DNA from: Paenibacillus taiwanensis DSM 18679
GTDB lineage: Bacteria > Bacillota > Bacilli > Paenibacillales > Paenibacillaceae
Direction: 5' to 3'
DNA length: 64,000 bases
Assembly (NCBI RefSeq): GCF_000425125.1
Contig: NZ_AULE01000002.1
Span: 1 to 64,000, forward strand
In this document: positions 1 through 8,330 of the stretch, one piece after another
Layout: the number at the start of each line of letters is the position of its first letter
Position numbering within the stretch: the first letter of the stretch is position 1
Made by a program: the position numbers and the translations under genes
The notes under the pieces: generated by a model
The model's database searches: none
Told to the model about the DNA's origin: nothing
Seen by the model: the letters and a program-made list of their open reading frames with translations, nothing else

Positions 1-266
1 ACCAACTAGCTAATGCGCCGCAGGTCCATCTGTAAGTGGCAGATTGCTCCGCCTTTCTCGAATCTCCCATGCGGGAGTCTCGCCTATCCGGTATTAGCTC
101 ACGTTTCCGTGGGTTATCCCAGTCTTACAGGCAGGTTACCTACGTGTTACTCACCCGTCCGCCGCTAAGCATCAGAGGTGCAAGCACCTCATCAACTCCG
201 CTCGACTTGCATGTATTAGGCACGCCGCCAGCGTTCGTCCTGAGCCAGGATCAAACTCTCCATTAA
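1..266 (-). rRNA. rrs: 16S ribosomal RNA, 5' part only
   Basis: The reverse complement carries the universal 27F site AGAGTTTGATCCTGGCTCAG at about 241-260, followed by the conserved 5' domain of bacterial 16S rRNA. The gene runs off the left edge. The mature 5' end is estimated at about 266 by analogy with Bacillus. It lies downstream of bofA on the same strand, as rrnA does in B. subtilis. Confidence 0.97.
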
Positions 267-467
267 AGTGTTTGACTTGCTCATTTGTATTGCTGACGAG
301 ATAAATCTCGTGATTCTTAACATTCCCGTTAAATGCGCTTCATGACTGAGGTCATGTCCTTCATTCAACGTTGCTCGTTGTTCAGTTTTCAAGGAACAAT
401 TATCTTCTAATTAAAGCACTGCTTCACTTTAATTTTTTCGTCCGCCGTTTTCAGCGGCGACTTTTAT

Positions 468-497
468 AATATACCATGTTGTCCTCTTCAGTGTCAA
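468..497 (-). promoter_or_regulatory. rRNA operon promoter P2 (SigA type)
   Basis: On the minus strand a perfect TTGACA (497-492) is followed after 18 bp by TATATT (473-468), about 200 bp before the 16S 5' end. The leader between them contains TTCCTTGAAAAC near 387-398, resembling the boxA-like antitermination and processing sequences of Bacillus rRNA leaders. Confidence 0.7.
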
Positions 498-578
498 GCA
501 CTTTTTTTAAGTTATTTTCCGTTGTCTTTCGACAACTTCTTTTCGCTTAATACCGTACCGCCCGAAGCGACGTTTATT

Positions 579-608
579 AATTTATCACATAGTGCACCCT
601 TGCGTCAA
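579..608 (-). promoter_or_regulatory. rRNA operon promoter P1 (putative)
   Basis: TTGACG (608-603) is followed by an AT-rich TAAATT (584-579) at 18 bp, with GATAAA as an alternative at 16 bp. It lies about 110 bp upstream of P2. Tandem P1/P2 promoters are usual for Bacillus rRNA operons. The -35 overlaps the region just after the bofA stop codon. Confidence 0.5.
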
Positions 609-611
609 CAC

Positions 612-875
612 TTAAATCACTACCATTTTCAAGAAAACAATTGCAGCTAATCCTGGCACCCCCAGAAGTCCAACGGTCAGGAGAGTAATCGGATTTGTAG
701 GCACATGTAATCCCGCAATCCAACCTGTTGAATTTAGTAAATACAACAACACAAATGCCGCCACCCCATGAAGCAGAACACCCATAACCACCTTCCACGC
801 AGAACGCTGACGCAGCAGCACTATTAACAAGCCCACGGCAGAGATCACCAACATGACCCACATAATCATTTTCAT
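612..875 (-). CDS. bofA: BofA, inhibitor of pro-SigK processing
   Basis: An 87-residue protein with two hydrophobic segments (about 3-45) and the family C-terminus, with NPITLLTVGLLGVPGLAAI at about 61-79. In B. subtilis BofA sits in the outer forespore membrane with SpoIVFA and holds the SpoIVFB protease inactive until the forespore signal arrives. The start is the first ATG, behind AAGGGGG. It is the last gene of the dnaX-yaaK-recR-yaaL-bofA series before the rRNA operon, the same place as in Bacillus. Confidence 0.9.
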   Translation of the reverse strand: MKMIMWVMLVISAVGLLIVLLRQRSAWKVVMGVLLHGVAAFVLLYLLNSTGWIAGLHVPTNPITLLTVGLLGVPGLAAIVFLKMVVI

Positions 876-888
876 TTACTTTGCCCCC

Positions 889-1167
889 TTAGCGGTAATA
901 ATACACATGGGCATGCGTTTGTTTAGCTTTGCGTAACAGCATCGACAGACGCTTCTCAGCAGCTTCCAACATATAAATTGTATAGTCAATCTCATCTTCA
1001 TTATCTGCATAATTAAAATGAACTTGCGCTTCTTCCCAATTCCTAAAAGCTAGTTGGATTTGATTAATAAGTTCCTCTTTCTCCTCTAGCGACAGCGACA
1101 CGTTTGCTACGGACATGCTTTCTTTCTCTTTTGTTACTACAGGTATGGACATCCACGATTTCATCAC
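889..1167 (-). CDS. yaaL: YaaL family protein (DUF2508)
   Basis: A small helical, charged protein of about 90 residues located between recR and bofA, where yaaL lies in Bacillus. The sequence fits the DUF2508 family, with a central acidic stretch including NYADNEDEIDYTIYMLEAAE. Function is unknown. The start is GTG at 1167 or ATG at 1164; GGGAGG at 1180-1175 is 7 or 10 nt away. It is separated from recR by a strong terminator, so it probably has its own promoter with bofA. Confidence 0.85.
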   Translation of the reverse strand: MMKSWMSIPVVTKEKESMSVANVSLSLEEKEELINQIQLAFRNWEEAQVHFNYADNEDEIDYTIYMLEAAEKRLSMLLRKAKQTHAHVYYYR

Positions 1168-1252
1168 AATGATTCCTCCCTAGGCTCGTCTTATATAGCC
1201 TATGGCTGTCCCACCTAGAGTAGAACCTAAAGCTCGTGCAAAATGTCATAAA

Positions 1253-1294
1253 CAAAGACCACCTTGATTCTGAACGGAATCAAAGTGGTCTTTG
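1253..1294 (-). terminator. Terminator after recR
   Basis: An 18-bp stem with one G-U position (1277-1294 with 1253-1270) and a 6-nt loop, followed on the minus strand by a T-rich run. It ends the dnaX-yaaK-recR unit. Confidence 0.8.
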
Positions 1295-1359
1295 TTGTGG
1301 AATACTTTTAGTGTGACACCCGCTGTGAGCAGCATTATGATATGAAGATGTAACAGACC

Positions 1360-1956
1360 TTACAGCTCCCGACGACCTTCCAGCGCTTTAGACAACGTTA
1401 CTTCATCTGCATACTCCAAATCCCCACCTACAGGCAGTCCGTGAGCAATCCTCGTTACTTTGATTCCAAAAGGACGCACAAGCCTTGATATATACATAGC
1501 TGTAGCTTCCCCTTCAATGTTAGGATTAGTTGCTAAAATGAGCTCCTTCACCCGTTCATCACTTAAACGCTTCAGCAATTCCGCCAGTCTTATATCCTCA
1601 GGTCCAATGCCCTCCATAGGCGAGATCGCTCCCTGTAAGACATGATAATACCCTTGAAACTCTTTGGTCCGTTCCATCGCTACTAGATCTCGTGTTTCTT
1701 GTACCACACACATTACAGAAGCGTCTCGTGTCTTGTCTTGGCATATGCGGCACGGATCTGTGTCAGTAATATTGCAGCATACGGAGCAGTAGTGAAGATT
1801 TCGCTTCACATTAACAAGCGCTTTCGCAAAATCGATGACATCATCCTCTTGCATCCGCAGTACATGAAACGCAAGACGAGCCGCCGTCTTTGGTCCGATA
1901 CCGGGCAAATGAGTAAAAGCATCTATTAATTTGGCTATCGGCTCTGGATAATACAC
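1360..1956 (-). CDS. recR: Recombination mediator RecR
   Basis: 198 residues, identical in length to B. subtilis RecR. The GTG start at 1956 is chosen because the family begins with [11 protein letters not shown], and AAGGGGGA lies about 7 nt upstream; the longer upstream frame is not conserved. Visible parts are the helix-hairpin-helix ([17 protein letters not shown]), a four-cysteine zinc site (CSVC...CRIC) and the Toprim domain with the family [15 protein letters not shown] segment. It works with RecF and RecO in loading RecA at gaps. It lies downstream of yaaK. Confidence 0.97.
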   Translation of the reverse strand: MYYPEPIAKLIDAFTHLPGIGPKTAARLAFHVLRMQEDDVIDFAKALVNVKRNLHYCSVCCNITDTDPCRICQDKTRDASVMCVVQETRDLVAMERTKEFQGYYHVLQGAISPMEGIGPEDIRLAELLKRLSDERVKELILATNPNIEGEATAMYISRLVRPFGIKVTRIAHGLPVGGDLEYADEVTLSKALEGRREL

Positions 1957-2086
1957 TGGCCCGTCCCCCTTAATTTCCCTTTCACGTTGGCAATCATGCG
2001 GTGTTGCGGCATATAAATAGTGGTGCCCTGCCCTTAACGTAGAGCTTGACACCACTATCGATGCTGCTTATATTTCATTTAACAAA

Positions 2087-2398
2087 TTAGAACAGGCCTG
2101 GAATTTTCATACCACCAGTAAATTTGGACATATCGTCGTTAGCCAAGTCTTCTGCTTTAACCAATGCATCATTAACCGCAGTAATGACCAAATCCTGCAA
2201 CATTTCGATATCTTCTGGATCTACAACTTCTGGTTTAATAGCAATGCTTAGAATCTTCTTATGACCGTTAACTTCTACAGTTACAGCTCCACCGCCGGAA
2301 GAGCCTAATACCGTTTTGTCTGCCAGTTGTTCCTGTGCTTTCAACATTTGCTCTTGCATTTTCTTAACTTGCTTCATCATTTGATTCATATTGTTCAT
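2087..2398 (-). CDS. yaaK: YbaB/EbfC nucleoid-associated protein (YaaK)
   Basis: A 103-residue protein with an N-terminal helix rich in Met, Gln and Lys, a central beta region, and the family ending [15 protein letters not shown]. YbaB/EbfC proteins bind DNA as dimers. The gene sits between dnaX and recR, as in most bacteria, and AAAGGAG precedes the ATG. Co-transcription with dnaX is likely given the short gaps (38 and 130 bp). Confidence 0.95.
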   Translation of the reverse strand: MNNMNQMMKQVKKMQEQMLKAQEQLADKTVLGSSGGGAVTVEVNGHKKILSIAIKPEVVDPEDIEMLQDLVITAVNDALVKAEDLANDDMSKFTGGMKIPGLF

Positions 2399-2436
2399 CG
2401 TTACGAATCTCCTTTATTCTCCAAAAGTGTTGGGTT

Positions 2437-4182
2437 TTAATCTTTTATGATAACGAGGTCTTCTCCAAACATTTGGATAGCCTCATCAATCCAAGGTTCT
2501 CTCGCACTGTTTTGTTCGCCTTCCGGCTCAAGTTGGAATGCAATTGGTGCTTCCTCGACCGTATCAACCGCAGCTTCCCAGTCTTTCAACATCATCGTAT
2601 CCATACGATAGGGTTTGCCCAATACGTCTTGCAGCACACGCTCAATCACTTGTTTATTGGCTGGCTTCTCCGTCGTATCGCGATGAATACTGTTCTTAAA
2701 GCCTACTAAAAGGCTATCTTCTAAAGCTGAGATTGGTTCACCGTTAACAAGCCAAGCATGAATCGTAACGCCCGCTTCCTTCACCTTCTGCAACACCAGC
2801 CCCCATTGTCCCCGTATCCGTGCAAAGTCCGGAGACTGATGGCTAGATACGTAACGGTCAAATTGAGGTGGTTTTTTCGCCATAACAGACGGTCTAGCCG
2901 GTTGCCTGATTGCAGCTCGATCTGAAGGTGAAGCTTCCGTAGCAGAGGAAGCCGTTGCCCCTCCCGACTTCATCAACTGATTCAGCTTCGTTTCTAATGA
3001 CGTTATCTGACGTTGTAATTGTTGCACTAATCCATCCACTTTTCCACTAGAGGCTCCTGTGGTCTGCTGATTGGATGCCCCAGAGCTTTCTGAGCCTTGT
3101 TGCTGCGCTGCAATATGCAGCAGCGCCACTTCGAATAGCGTCTGCGGCTGAACGGCATACTTCATCTCTGTCTGATAACGATTCAAGGCATCGATAATAC
3201 TGAAAATTCGATCCGTTGCAAACGAATGTGCCAGTTCTTTAAAGTCATCTGCGCGTGTCATACGATCCGTCATACGATCGCCATTAGGTACCAACTTTAA
3301 CATCAACAAGTCACGGAAGAAGTATAACAAACTTTCCATACATTTGTCCGCACTCTTGCCTTCAAGCATTAACTGCTCGATACCTGTTAGTACGGCAGCA
3401 ACATCTTGATCACGTACAGCAACTGCCAACTTGGCAAATTGTTCTTCAGGCATACCACCTGTTATATCCAGAACTTGTTGGTACGTAACTTGGCCATCCG
3501 TGAAGGACGCAGCTTGATCTAGCAGACTTAGCGCATCCCGCATACCACCATCAGAAAGCTTAGCAATGTACTCAAGGCTCTCGCTATCTGCTGTGATCTC
3601 TTCCTGTCGACAAACTTGCTCCAGTCGTTCCACCTGCTCCTCTAACGAGACACGTCTGAAGTCAAAGCGCTGACACCGCGATATAATCGTAGCCGGCAGG
3701 CGATGAGGCTCCGTTGTCGCCAATATAAACATAACATGGGCGGGCGGCTCTTCCAACGTCTTTAATAGTGCATTAAAAGCTTCTGTCGTGAGCATGTGCA
3801 CTTCGTCAATAATGTACACTTTGTAGCGCACTTCTGTTGGAGCGTACTTTACTTTTTCCCGCAGATCTCGAATTTCTTCGACACCCCGGTTGGAAGCGGC
3901 GTCAATTTCCACCACATCCATCACAGCGCCCGTCGTAATCCGACGACACGCTTCACATTCATTGCAAGGCTCCGGGCCAGGACCATGTTCGCAGTTGACC
4001 GCTTTGGCCAAAATCTTTGCTGCGCTCGTCTTTCCGGTGCCTCGCGGTCCATTGAACAGATAGGCATGCGAAAAACGCCGCTCACGCAACGAATTTTGCA
4101 ACGTCTGAATAATATGCTTCTGGCCGACCATCTCCTGAAAAGATTGGGGGCGCCAAGCGCGATACAATGCGATATGAGTCAT
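2437..4182 (-). CDS. dnaX: DNA polymerase III subunit gamma/tau
   Basis: A 581-residue clamp-loader ATPase. Walker A is GPRGTGKT (45-52), the zinc site uses C64, C73, C76 and C79, Walker B is IIDEVH (124-129), and the sensor motif SRC is at 168-170. The N-terminal AAA+ module is followed by domain III and a linker rich in Ser, Thr and Gln (about 360-440), then the tau-specific C-terminal region that contacts PolC and helicase. The ATG lies 7 nt from GAGG. It heads the dnaX-yaaK-recR unit. Confidence 0.97.
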   Translation of the reverse strand: MTHIALYRAWRPQSFQEMVGQKHIIQTLQNSLRERRFSHAYLFNGPRGTGKTSAAKILAKAVNCEHGPGPEPCNECEACRRITTGAVMDVVEIDAASNRGVEEIRDLREKVKYAPTEVRYKVYIIDEVHMLTTEAFNALLKTLEEPPAHVMFILATTEPHRLPATIISRCQRFDFRRVSLEEQVERLEQVCRQEEITADSESLEYIAKLSDGGMRDALSLLDQAASFTDGQVTYQQVLDITGGMPEEQFAKLAVAVRDQDVAAVLTGIEQLMLEGKSADKCMESLLYFFRDLLMLKLVPNGDRMTDRMTRADDFKELAHSFATDRIFSIIDALNRYQTEMKYAVQPQTLFEVALLHIAAQQQGSESSGASNQQTTGASSGKVDGLVQQLQRQITSLETKLNQLMKSGGATASSATEASPSDRAAIRQPARPSVMAKKPPQFDRYVSSHQSPDFARIRGQWGLVLQKVKEAGVTIHAWLVNGEPISALEDSLLVGFKNSIHRDTTEKPANKQVIERVLQDVLGKPYRMDTMMLKDWEAAVDTVEEAPIAFQLEPEGEQNSAREPWIDEAIQMFGEDLVIIKD

Positions 4183-4332
4183 GCTCTAACCTCGAAACAC
4201 GTATTATTGTCCCCTATCTACAAAACATAGTCCTCAAGTGCGCAATCCAATGCACTATAAAACTAACTTCAAGCAGAACAGAAGGACGCCTCTTTTATGA
4301 GGCTTTTTATATTATACTATATCACATTTGCT

Positions 4333-4376
4333 AAAAAAACAGCCATTCCGCTCACATCGGTAGCAGGGAATGACTG
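4333..4376 (-). terminator. Terminator after the PAS kinase gene
   Basis: On the minus strand a 10-bp stem (4376-4367 with 4349-4340, one G-U pair) is followed directly by seven T residues. It lies 14 bp downstream of the kinase stop codon. Confidence 0.85.
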
Positions 4377-4389
4377 TAAATTGCGTGTA

Positions 4390-5526
4390 CTAATAGGGTA
4401 CCGCGATCGTAAAGGTTGTTCCAAAGCCTTTTGAGGCAACACGAATTGTACCACCAATATCATGAATAATACGTTGGCATACTGACAATCCGAGCCCTGT
4501 TCCGTTCTGCTTTGTTGTAAAAAACGGGTCAAATATCTTATCAATTAGAAACGCGGGAATTCCTGGGCCGGAGTCATGAACATCAACAAGCACCCTTCTG
4601 CCTGTCTCGTCCACTTTAACTTGAATGTGGAGCACACCTCCATCGACCATCGCCTCTATGCCATTTTTGGCGATATTGAGGCACACTTGCTTCAGCAGCT
4701 CTCTGTCAGCTACAACAGAAGGTACTGTATGAGGGGCTTCATATTGTACTTGGACATCATACAAAGCAGCTTCATTACGAATGATCGGAAGCAATTCTTC
4801 TACAACATGCTGCACATGTAATTGTTCAATACTCACATGCTTCGGCTTGCTTAACAGTAAAAACTCCCCTACCAATTCGTTAATCCTGTTGATCTCCGAT
4901 AACATTATGTTAGTGTAGTCAACTTCCTTGACCATTCCACGTTCAGTTAAGGTTTTTTTGAACATCTGTAAGAAACCTTTAATTGAGGTTAACGGATTAC
5001 GTATCTCGTGCGCGGTTCCAGCAGCAATCTGTCCCACCATCGCCAATCGATCGTTTCGCTGGACTTGCTCTTCGAGCGAGCGCAAGTTTGATACATCCTT
5101 TAGCAGGACGTATGCACCAACAATAGCTCCTGCCTCATCACGAAGTACGTTGGAATCCATCAGCAAATCATAACGATAGGTACCGTTCATCCACGAAACT
5201 GCATGATTTCGAACCACAACACCCTCCAATAACGAACGTTGAATTAAATGGTGCTCTGTTGGCATCTCACCGAAAAGCTCATTTACACGTCGATGTAGCA
5301 GCTGATCTCGTTGCCATCCGAGGAAGTGGCATGCCAATTCACTAATATCAACTAAACGGTATTGTGTATCCACCAAAATAACACCTAAATTGACGTCCCG
5401 TAAAAACGAATCGGCGAACCTCTGCAACAAACTTAATGGTTTCCCTTCTACAACAGTTGAATCGGCTAAGTTCGAACTGCCCGCTATAAGTTCATTTTCA
5501 TAAACTATATTTTTATTATTGTGCAC
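4390..5526 (-). CDS. Soluble PAS-domain sensor histidine kinase (sporulation kinase-like)
   Basis: About 378 residues with no membrane segment. A PAS domain (about residues 35-150, with GVILVDTQYRLVDISE) precedes a HisKA domain with H-box AHEIRNPLTSIKGFLQ and an HATPase domain with N (NIAKNGIEAM), G1 (DSGPGIP) and G2 (GTGLGLSV) boxes. The organisation matches the KinA/KinE class that phosphorylates Spo0F in Bacillus; no response regulator is adjacent. The GTG start at 5526 follows GGGGTGA; an in-frame ATG at 5601 would add 25 residues without recognisable structure. Cytosolic location and phosphorelay input are inferred. Confidence 0.85.
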   Translation of the reverse strand: MHNNKNIVYENELIAGSSNLADSTVVEGKPLSLLQRFADSFLRDVNLGVILVDTQYRLVDISELACHFLGWQRDQLLHRRVNELFGEMPTEHHLIQRSLLEGVVVRNHAVSWMNGTYRYDLLMDSNVLRDEAGAIVGAYVLLKDVSNLRSLEEQVQRNDRLAMVGQIAAGTAHEIRNPLTSIKGFLQMFKKTLTERGMVKEVDYTNIMLSEINRINELVGEFLLLSKPKHVSIEQLHVQHVVEELLPIIRNEAALYDVQVQYEAPHTVPSVVADRELLKQVCLNIAKNGIEAMVDGGVLHIQVKVDETGRRVLVDVHDSGPGIPAFLIDKIFDPFFTTKQNGTGLGLSVCQRIIHDIGGTIRVASKGFGTTFTIAVPY

Positions 5527-5693
5527 GCGATCACCCCATTCCTCCGAATTGCGATGACGATGACATAGCAACAGTCTGTATTGACCTATTGGATTCGCCA
5601 TCCCAAATCAGAATCCTGCACAGACAAACCTAATGTGTATGTTGGATCATGTACACACTAGTTAAATAAATAAAATATACTCACGATATGCTC

Positions 5694-5734
5694 ACAATAT
5701 ATGTTCGAACAACATATGTTCATACAAATGTTCG
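5694..5734. promoter_or_regulatory. Tandem LexA (SOS)-box-like sites
   Basis: Three overlapping or adjacent 14-mers related to the Bacillus LexA/DinR site CGAACRNRYGTTCG: minus-strand CGAACATATATTGT (5707-5694), TGAACATATGTTGT (5722-5709) and CGAACATTTGTATG (5734-5721). The middle one contains the perfect palindrome AACATATGTT. They lie between the SRP RNA terminator and the start of the PAS kinase. None is a perfect consensus, so LexA binding is a hypothesis. Confidence 0.4.
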
Positions 5735-5736
5735 CA

Positions 5737-5763
5737 CAAAAAAACACCGATTCTCATCGGTGT
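5737..5763 (-). terminator. Terminator of the SRP RNA gene
   Basis: Minus strand: an 8-bp perfect stem ACACCGAT/ATCGGTGT with loop GAGA, followed by at least seven T residues, directly after the 3' end of the SRP RNA. Confidence 0.9.
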
Positions 5764-5778
5764 TACGTGACTCATATC

Positions 5779-6058
5779 GAAACCGTGCACCTGTTATCGA
5801 TAATTGCGATCCGAGCGGCACTTCTGCGCCACAGCTCAGGCTAGGCTTCCCTCCGGCACATGAGCGAACTTACTTATGGCTGCTTCCTTCCGGACCTGAC
5901 CAGATTCATAAGTGCCCATTGCGGAGGACCCGGCCGTCAACACCATACGCAAACGCCAGACCTCACATCGACAAAACCTCTAACAGGAATTCAACCTCGC
6001 TACAGCGGATTGCGAGTTACAGGGCACCGCTACCTCCCCATCTAGCACGGCAAGGATT
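5779..6058 (-). ncRNA. scr: Signal recognition particle RNA, large bacterial type (scRNA)
   Basis: The minus strand contains the invariant SRP core GTCAGGTCCGGAAGGAAGCA (SRP domain with GGAA tetraloop, near 5880-5905). It also has the Alu-domain 5' part with TGGGGAGGTAGCGGTGCCCT, and complementary ends (TTGCCGTGC at the 5' end, GTGCACGG at the 3' end). The length of about 280 nt is the large Bacillus type, which binds HBsu at the Alu end. In Bacillus scr lies between tadA and dnaX; here a kinase gene separates it from dnaX and tadA is far away. The exact ends are estimates. Confidence 0.96.
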
Positions 6059-6101
6059 AGTATAGAACATTTTTGGACAAAGTGCAACCGACAGCAATCA
6101 T

Positions 6102-6746
6102 TTACAAATTTTGATAACGTTGTTGTTCCAACATTTTATGATTCGATTCTGCTTCAGCAGGCATAGTTATGGCATGATCAGCATCCACTTCGCAACTTTT
6201 TCTAAGCATCCAATCAACCACAACCAGCAACATAATCATTACGCCTCCCAGCAAATAAACATAGTCTGATACGGTAGGCAAATGAACAATGTATTTCAAC
6301 AAACATGCACCGATGACCAAAACACCAAGGTTAAACAAGGTCCAGAACATATTCGATGTTAACCGAATCGACGAACCCCCTTGAAGAAGTTCCAACACCA
6401 TTATGCCAGCAATGGCTAACCCAACAGTAACAAGACTGAAAGATGCCACATTAAAAGCTGCATCCACATCAGGTATTCCAAGTGAAGGGATTCCCCGTCG
6501 CAACCCTTTATAGATCAATGCATACAAACCAACCATAACGAAACACCCAAGTGCTGCGGTGCCACCTTCCTTTACCAACTGAACAATCGTTAATGACAAA
6601 TCTCGACGCTTTGCCCGCCAAACTTCAACACCTGCCGCACATCCGCCTAAAAGAATTAAATATAAAATGATATCCGCTGAGTATGTCCCCTTCACAATAT
6701 CTACAAAAAATCCAAGGCTATACTCCACTATTTTTTCTAACAACAC
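6102..6746 (-). CDS. Multi-pass membrane protein of unknown function
   Basis: About 214 residues with roughly five transmembrane segments and a hydrophilic C-terminus. No family was recognised. The start is uncertain: GTG at 6746 lies 5 nt and TTG at 6743 lies 8 nt after GGAGG, while a GTG at 6764 lacks a ribosome site. It follows the AraC regulator gene by only about 40 bp on the same strand, so the two are probably co-transcribed. Confidence 0.7.
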   Translation of the reverse strand: MLLEKIVEYSLGFFVDIVKGTYSADIILYLILLGGCAAGVEVWRAKRRDLSLTIVQLVKEGGTAALGCFVMVGLYALIYKGLRRGIPSLGIPDVDAAFNVASFSLVTVGLAIAGIMVLELLQGGSSIRLTSNMFWTLFNLGVLVIGACLLKYIVHLPTVSDYVYLLGGVMIMLLVVVDWMLRKSCEVDADHAITMPAEAESNHKMLEQQRYQNL

Positions 6747-6783
6747 TACAACCTCCAGTTCCACTCCATGTATATGTAATTTT

Positions 6784-7740
6784 TTATATATAATTGTTTC
6801 TGAAATCTACCACAGTATCATCTTCAAAATCAAGATTACGTGGGCTTTCTGGTAATGTCTGATCCCCCTCCACCGTGTCTGTAGTAGGTACCGACAAATC
6901 TACCTCCTCTAATCGTATGGAATCTACCCACACTTGACCTGGTCCACTTAAAAGCACACCAAACGCCACTGCATGTGCATTCTCAGCTACATCAAGCACT
7001 ACTTCATAAGATGTCCATTCTGTCGTACCCCTTACCGCACGATTCATCATATTATCAAATGCAAGCGGCTCCTCGTCTTTACCGTCAATTCGCAGCCACA
7101 GTCCTGCCATGTGAGCCTCAGCTGATTTTAGAAAGCCTGTCAGGCGCAATCGTTTACCTCTATATAAATCAGCCTTAAACATCTGCATTAATGTCCCAAA
7201 GCCTTGTACATGTGCAGACTCCCCCGCACGGATCGTCCCAGATGCAGTGCCTCGGTTAACGATTTTACGATCAATTCCTACTGTATATTGGTGAGGGTAT
7301 ACACCGGTCACCATCCAGCCGACAGGCGGCTCACTGACATTTGTGTGCTGATGCACCTCTTGTGATTTTGATTGGTCCAAAGCCTGCTCATCCTCCATTC
7401 GTTGAAATGATCTGAACCCCTTACGGTACTGCTGTGGGGTAAAGCCATAATACTGCTTAAATGAGCGCGTAAATGAGTCTTGCCCAGCAAATCGGTACTC
7501 CAACGAAATATCAAGTATTCGCTTATCGGTGTAAAGCAGATCGATTGCCGCTTCCGATAGCCTTCTTTCTCGTAAATAAGAGGCTGCACTTACTCCGATA
7601 TGATCTTGAAATACTCGGTGTAAATGATACCTAGAAACCGCTATGTGCTTGGCAATATCCTCAAATCCCACATCTTCTTTCAGGTGGTGCTCGATATAAT
7701 GAATAGCGTCCTCCACCCATCGCTTATGCTCTAGCCACAT
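6784..7740 (-). CDS. AraC family regulator with C-terminal beta-rich domain
   Basis: 318 residues. The two helix-turn-helix motifs of AraC/XylS proteins are at the N-terminus (about 8-105: DVGFEDIAKHIAVSRYHLHRVF, then FAGQDSFTRSFKQYYGFTPQQYRK). After a linker, residues about 140-285 form a beta-rich module with WLRIDGKDEEPLAFDNM and WTSYEVVLDV, resembling a carbohydrate-binding-like jelly roll. The ligand is unknown. AGGAGGGG precedes the ATG. It may control the membrane gene downstream. Confidence 0.88.
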   Translation of the reverse strand: MWLEHKRWVEDAIHYIEHHLKEDVGFEDIAKHIAVSRYHLHRVFQDHIGVSAASYLRERRLSEAAIDLLYTDKRILDISLEYRFAGQDSFTRSFKQYYGFTPQQYRKGFRSFQRMEDEQALDQSKSQEVHQHTNVSEPPVGWMVTGVYPHQYTVGIDRKIVNRGTASGTIRAGESAHVQGFGTLMQMFKADLYRGKRLRLTGFLKSAEAHMAGLWLRIDGKDEEPLAFDNMMNRAVRGTTEWTSYEVVLDVAENAHAVAFGVLLSGPGQVWVDSIRLEEVDLSVPTTDTVEGDQTLPESPRNLDFEDDTVVDFRNNYI

Positions 7741-7922
7741 CCGCTCCCCTCCTCGTGCATATTCACAACTTCATCGTACGTGATTGTGTTTCATTTTGTT
7801 TTGACATTTTGTGCGTTTATGTAGCGTTTATAGAAACGGGCATCGCAAACAGCGTGACCGAAGTTGATGTTCCTTTGTGTGCCATCGATATAACGAACGA
7901 CTCGACTGCAACTAAAGTACAT

Positions 7923-7961
7923 AAAAAATAAACTCCCTCGTCTTAATAGACAAGGGAGTTT
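7923..7961 (-). terminator. Terminator of rpmE
   Basis: A 14-bp stem (7948-7961 with 7930-7943, one G-U pair) with a 4-nt loop, followed on the minus strand by TATTTTTTAT. It lies about 20 bp after the rpmE stop. Confidence 0.88.
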
Positions 7962-7981
7962 GATTGTATAAACAATATGGA

Positions 7982-8179
7982 TTACATGCCGTATTTCTTC
8001 TTGAATCGATCGACACGACCACCAGCATCCAGGAACTTCTGTTTGCCTGTGAAGAATGGGTGGCAAGCGGAGCAAACCTCTACTTTAAGGTTTTCCTTAA
8101 CAGATCCTGTTTCGAATGTATTGCCACAAGCGCAAGATACAGACGTGATATGGTATTTCGGTTGAATTGCTTGGTTCAT
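7982..8179 (-). CDS. rpmE: 50S ribosomal protein L31 (zinc-binding form)
   Basis: 65 residues. It has the zinc-binding cysteines of the C+ type (SCACGNTF and [10 protein letters not shown]) and the family ending [12 protein letters not shown]. The ATG at 8179 follows GAGGTGAA with good spacing; an upstream in-frame extension has no ribosome site and no similarity. In Bacillus the C+ L31 is replaced by a cysteine-free paralogue under zinc starvation. It lies near rho as in B. subtilis, with a radical SAM gene between. Confidence 0.97.
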   Translation of the reverse strand: MNQAIQPKYHITSVSCACGNTFETGSVKENLKVEVCSACHPFFTGKQKFLDAGGRVDRFKKKYGM

Positions 8180-8203
8180 CGAATTCACCTCTTTCGGCCC
8201 TGA

Positions 8204-8228
8204 GCCCTTTGCGTGCCCAGAGTTATAT
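8204..8228 (-). promoter_or_regulatory. Leader hairpin before rpmE (possible L31 autoregulatory element)
   Basis: In the short 5' leader, CTGGGC pairs with GCTCAG (one G-U) around a 9-nt loop, close upstream of the GAGGTG ribosome site. Leader elements regulating L31 are known in several phyla. Whether this hairpin belongs to one cannot be decided by eye. Confidence 0.35.
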
Positions 8229-8240
8229 GGAACAATGTGC

Positions 8241-8270
8241 AGTATAACACAAGCTTGCCTCGTGGCGCAA
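8241..8270 (-). promoter_or_regulatory. SigA promoter of rpmE
   Basis: Minus strand TTGCGC (8270-8265), 18-bp spacer, and TATACT (8246-8241) with an extended TG two bases before the -10. The expected start near 8234 leaves a leader of about 55 nt. Confidence 0.6.
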
Positions 8271-8330
8271 GTCATATTAGCATTCATCCATAAGCACTAG
8301 AAAGAGCTCGTAGATGCTATGGAGTTAACG

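Noticed and set aside
2865..2885. Programmed frameshift in dnaX giving gamma
   Set aside because: An A6 run in GCG-AAA-AAA-CCA exists, but the slippery heptamer A-AAA-AAG is not present in frame and no stimulatory stem was seen.
4276..4318. Short GCCTC/GAGGC hairpin with plus-strand T-run as a terminator
   Set aside because: No plus-strand gene precedes it and the minus strand has no T-run; the kinase terminator at 4333-4376 is much better.
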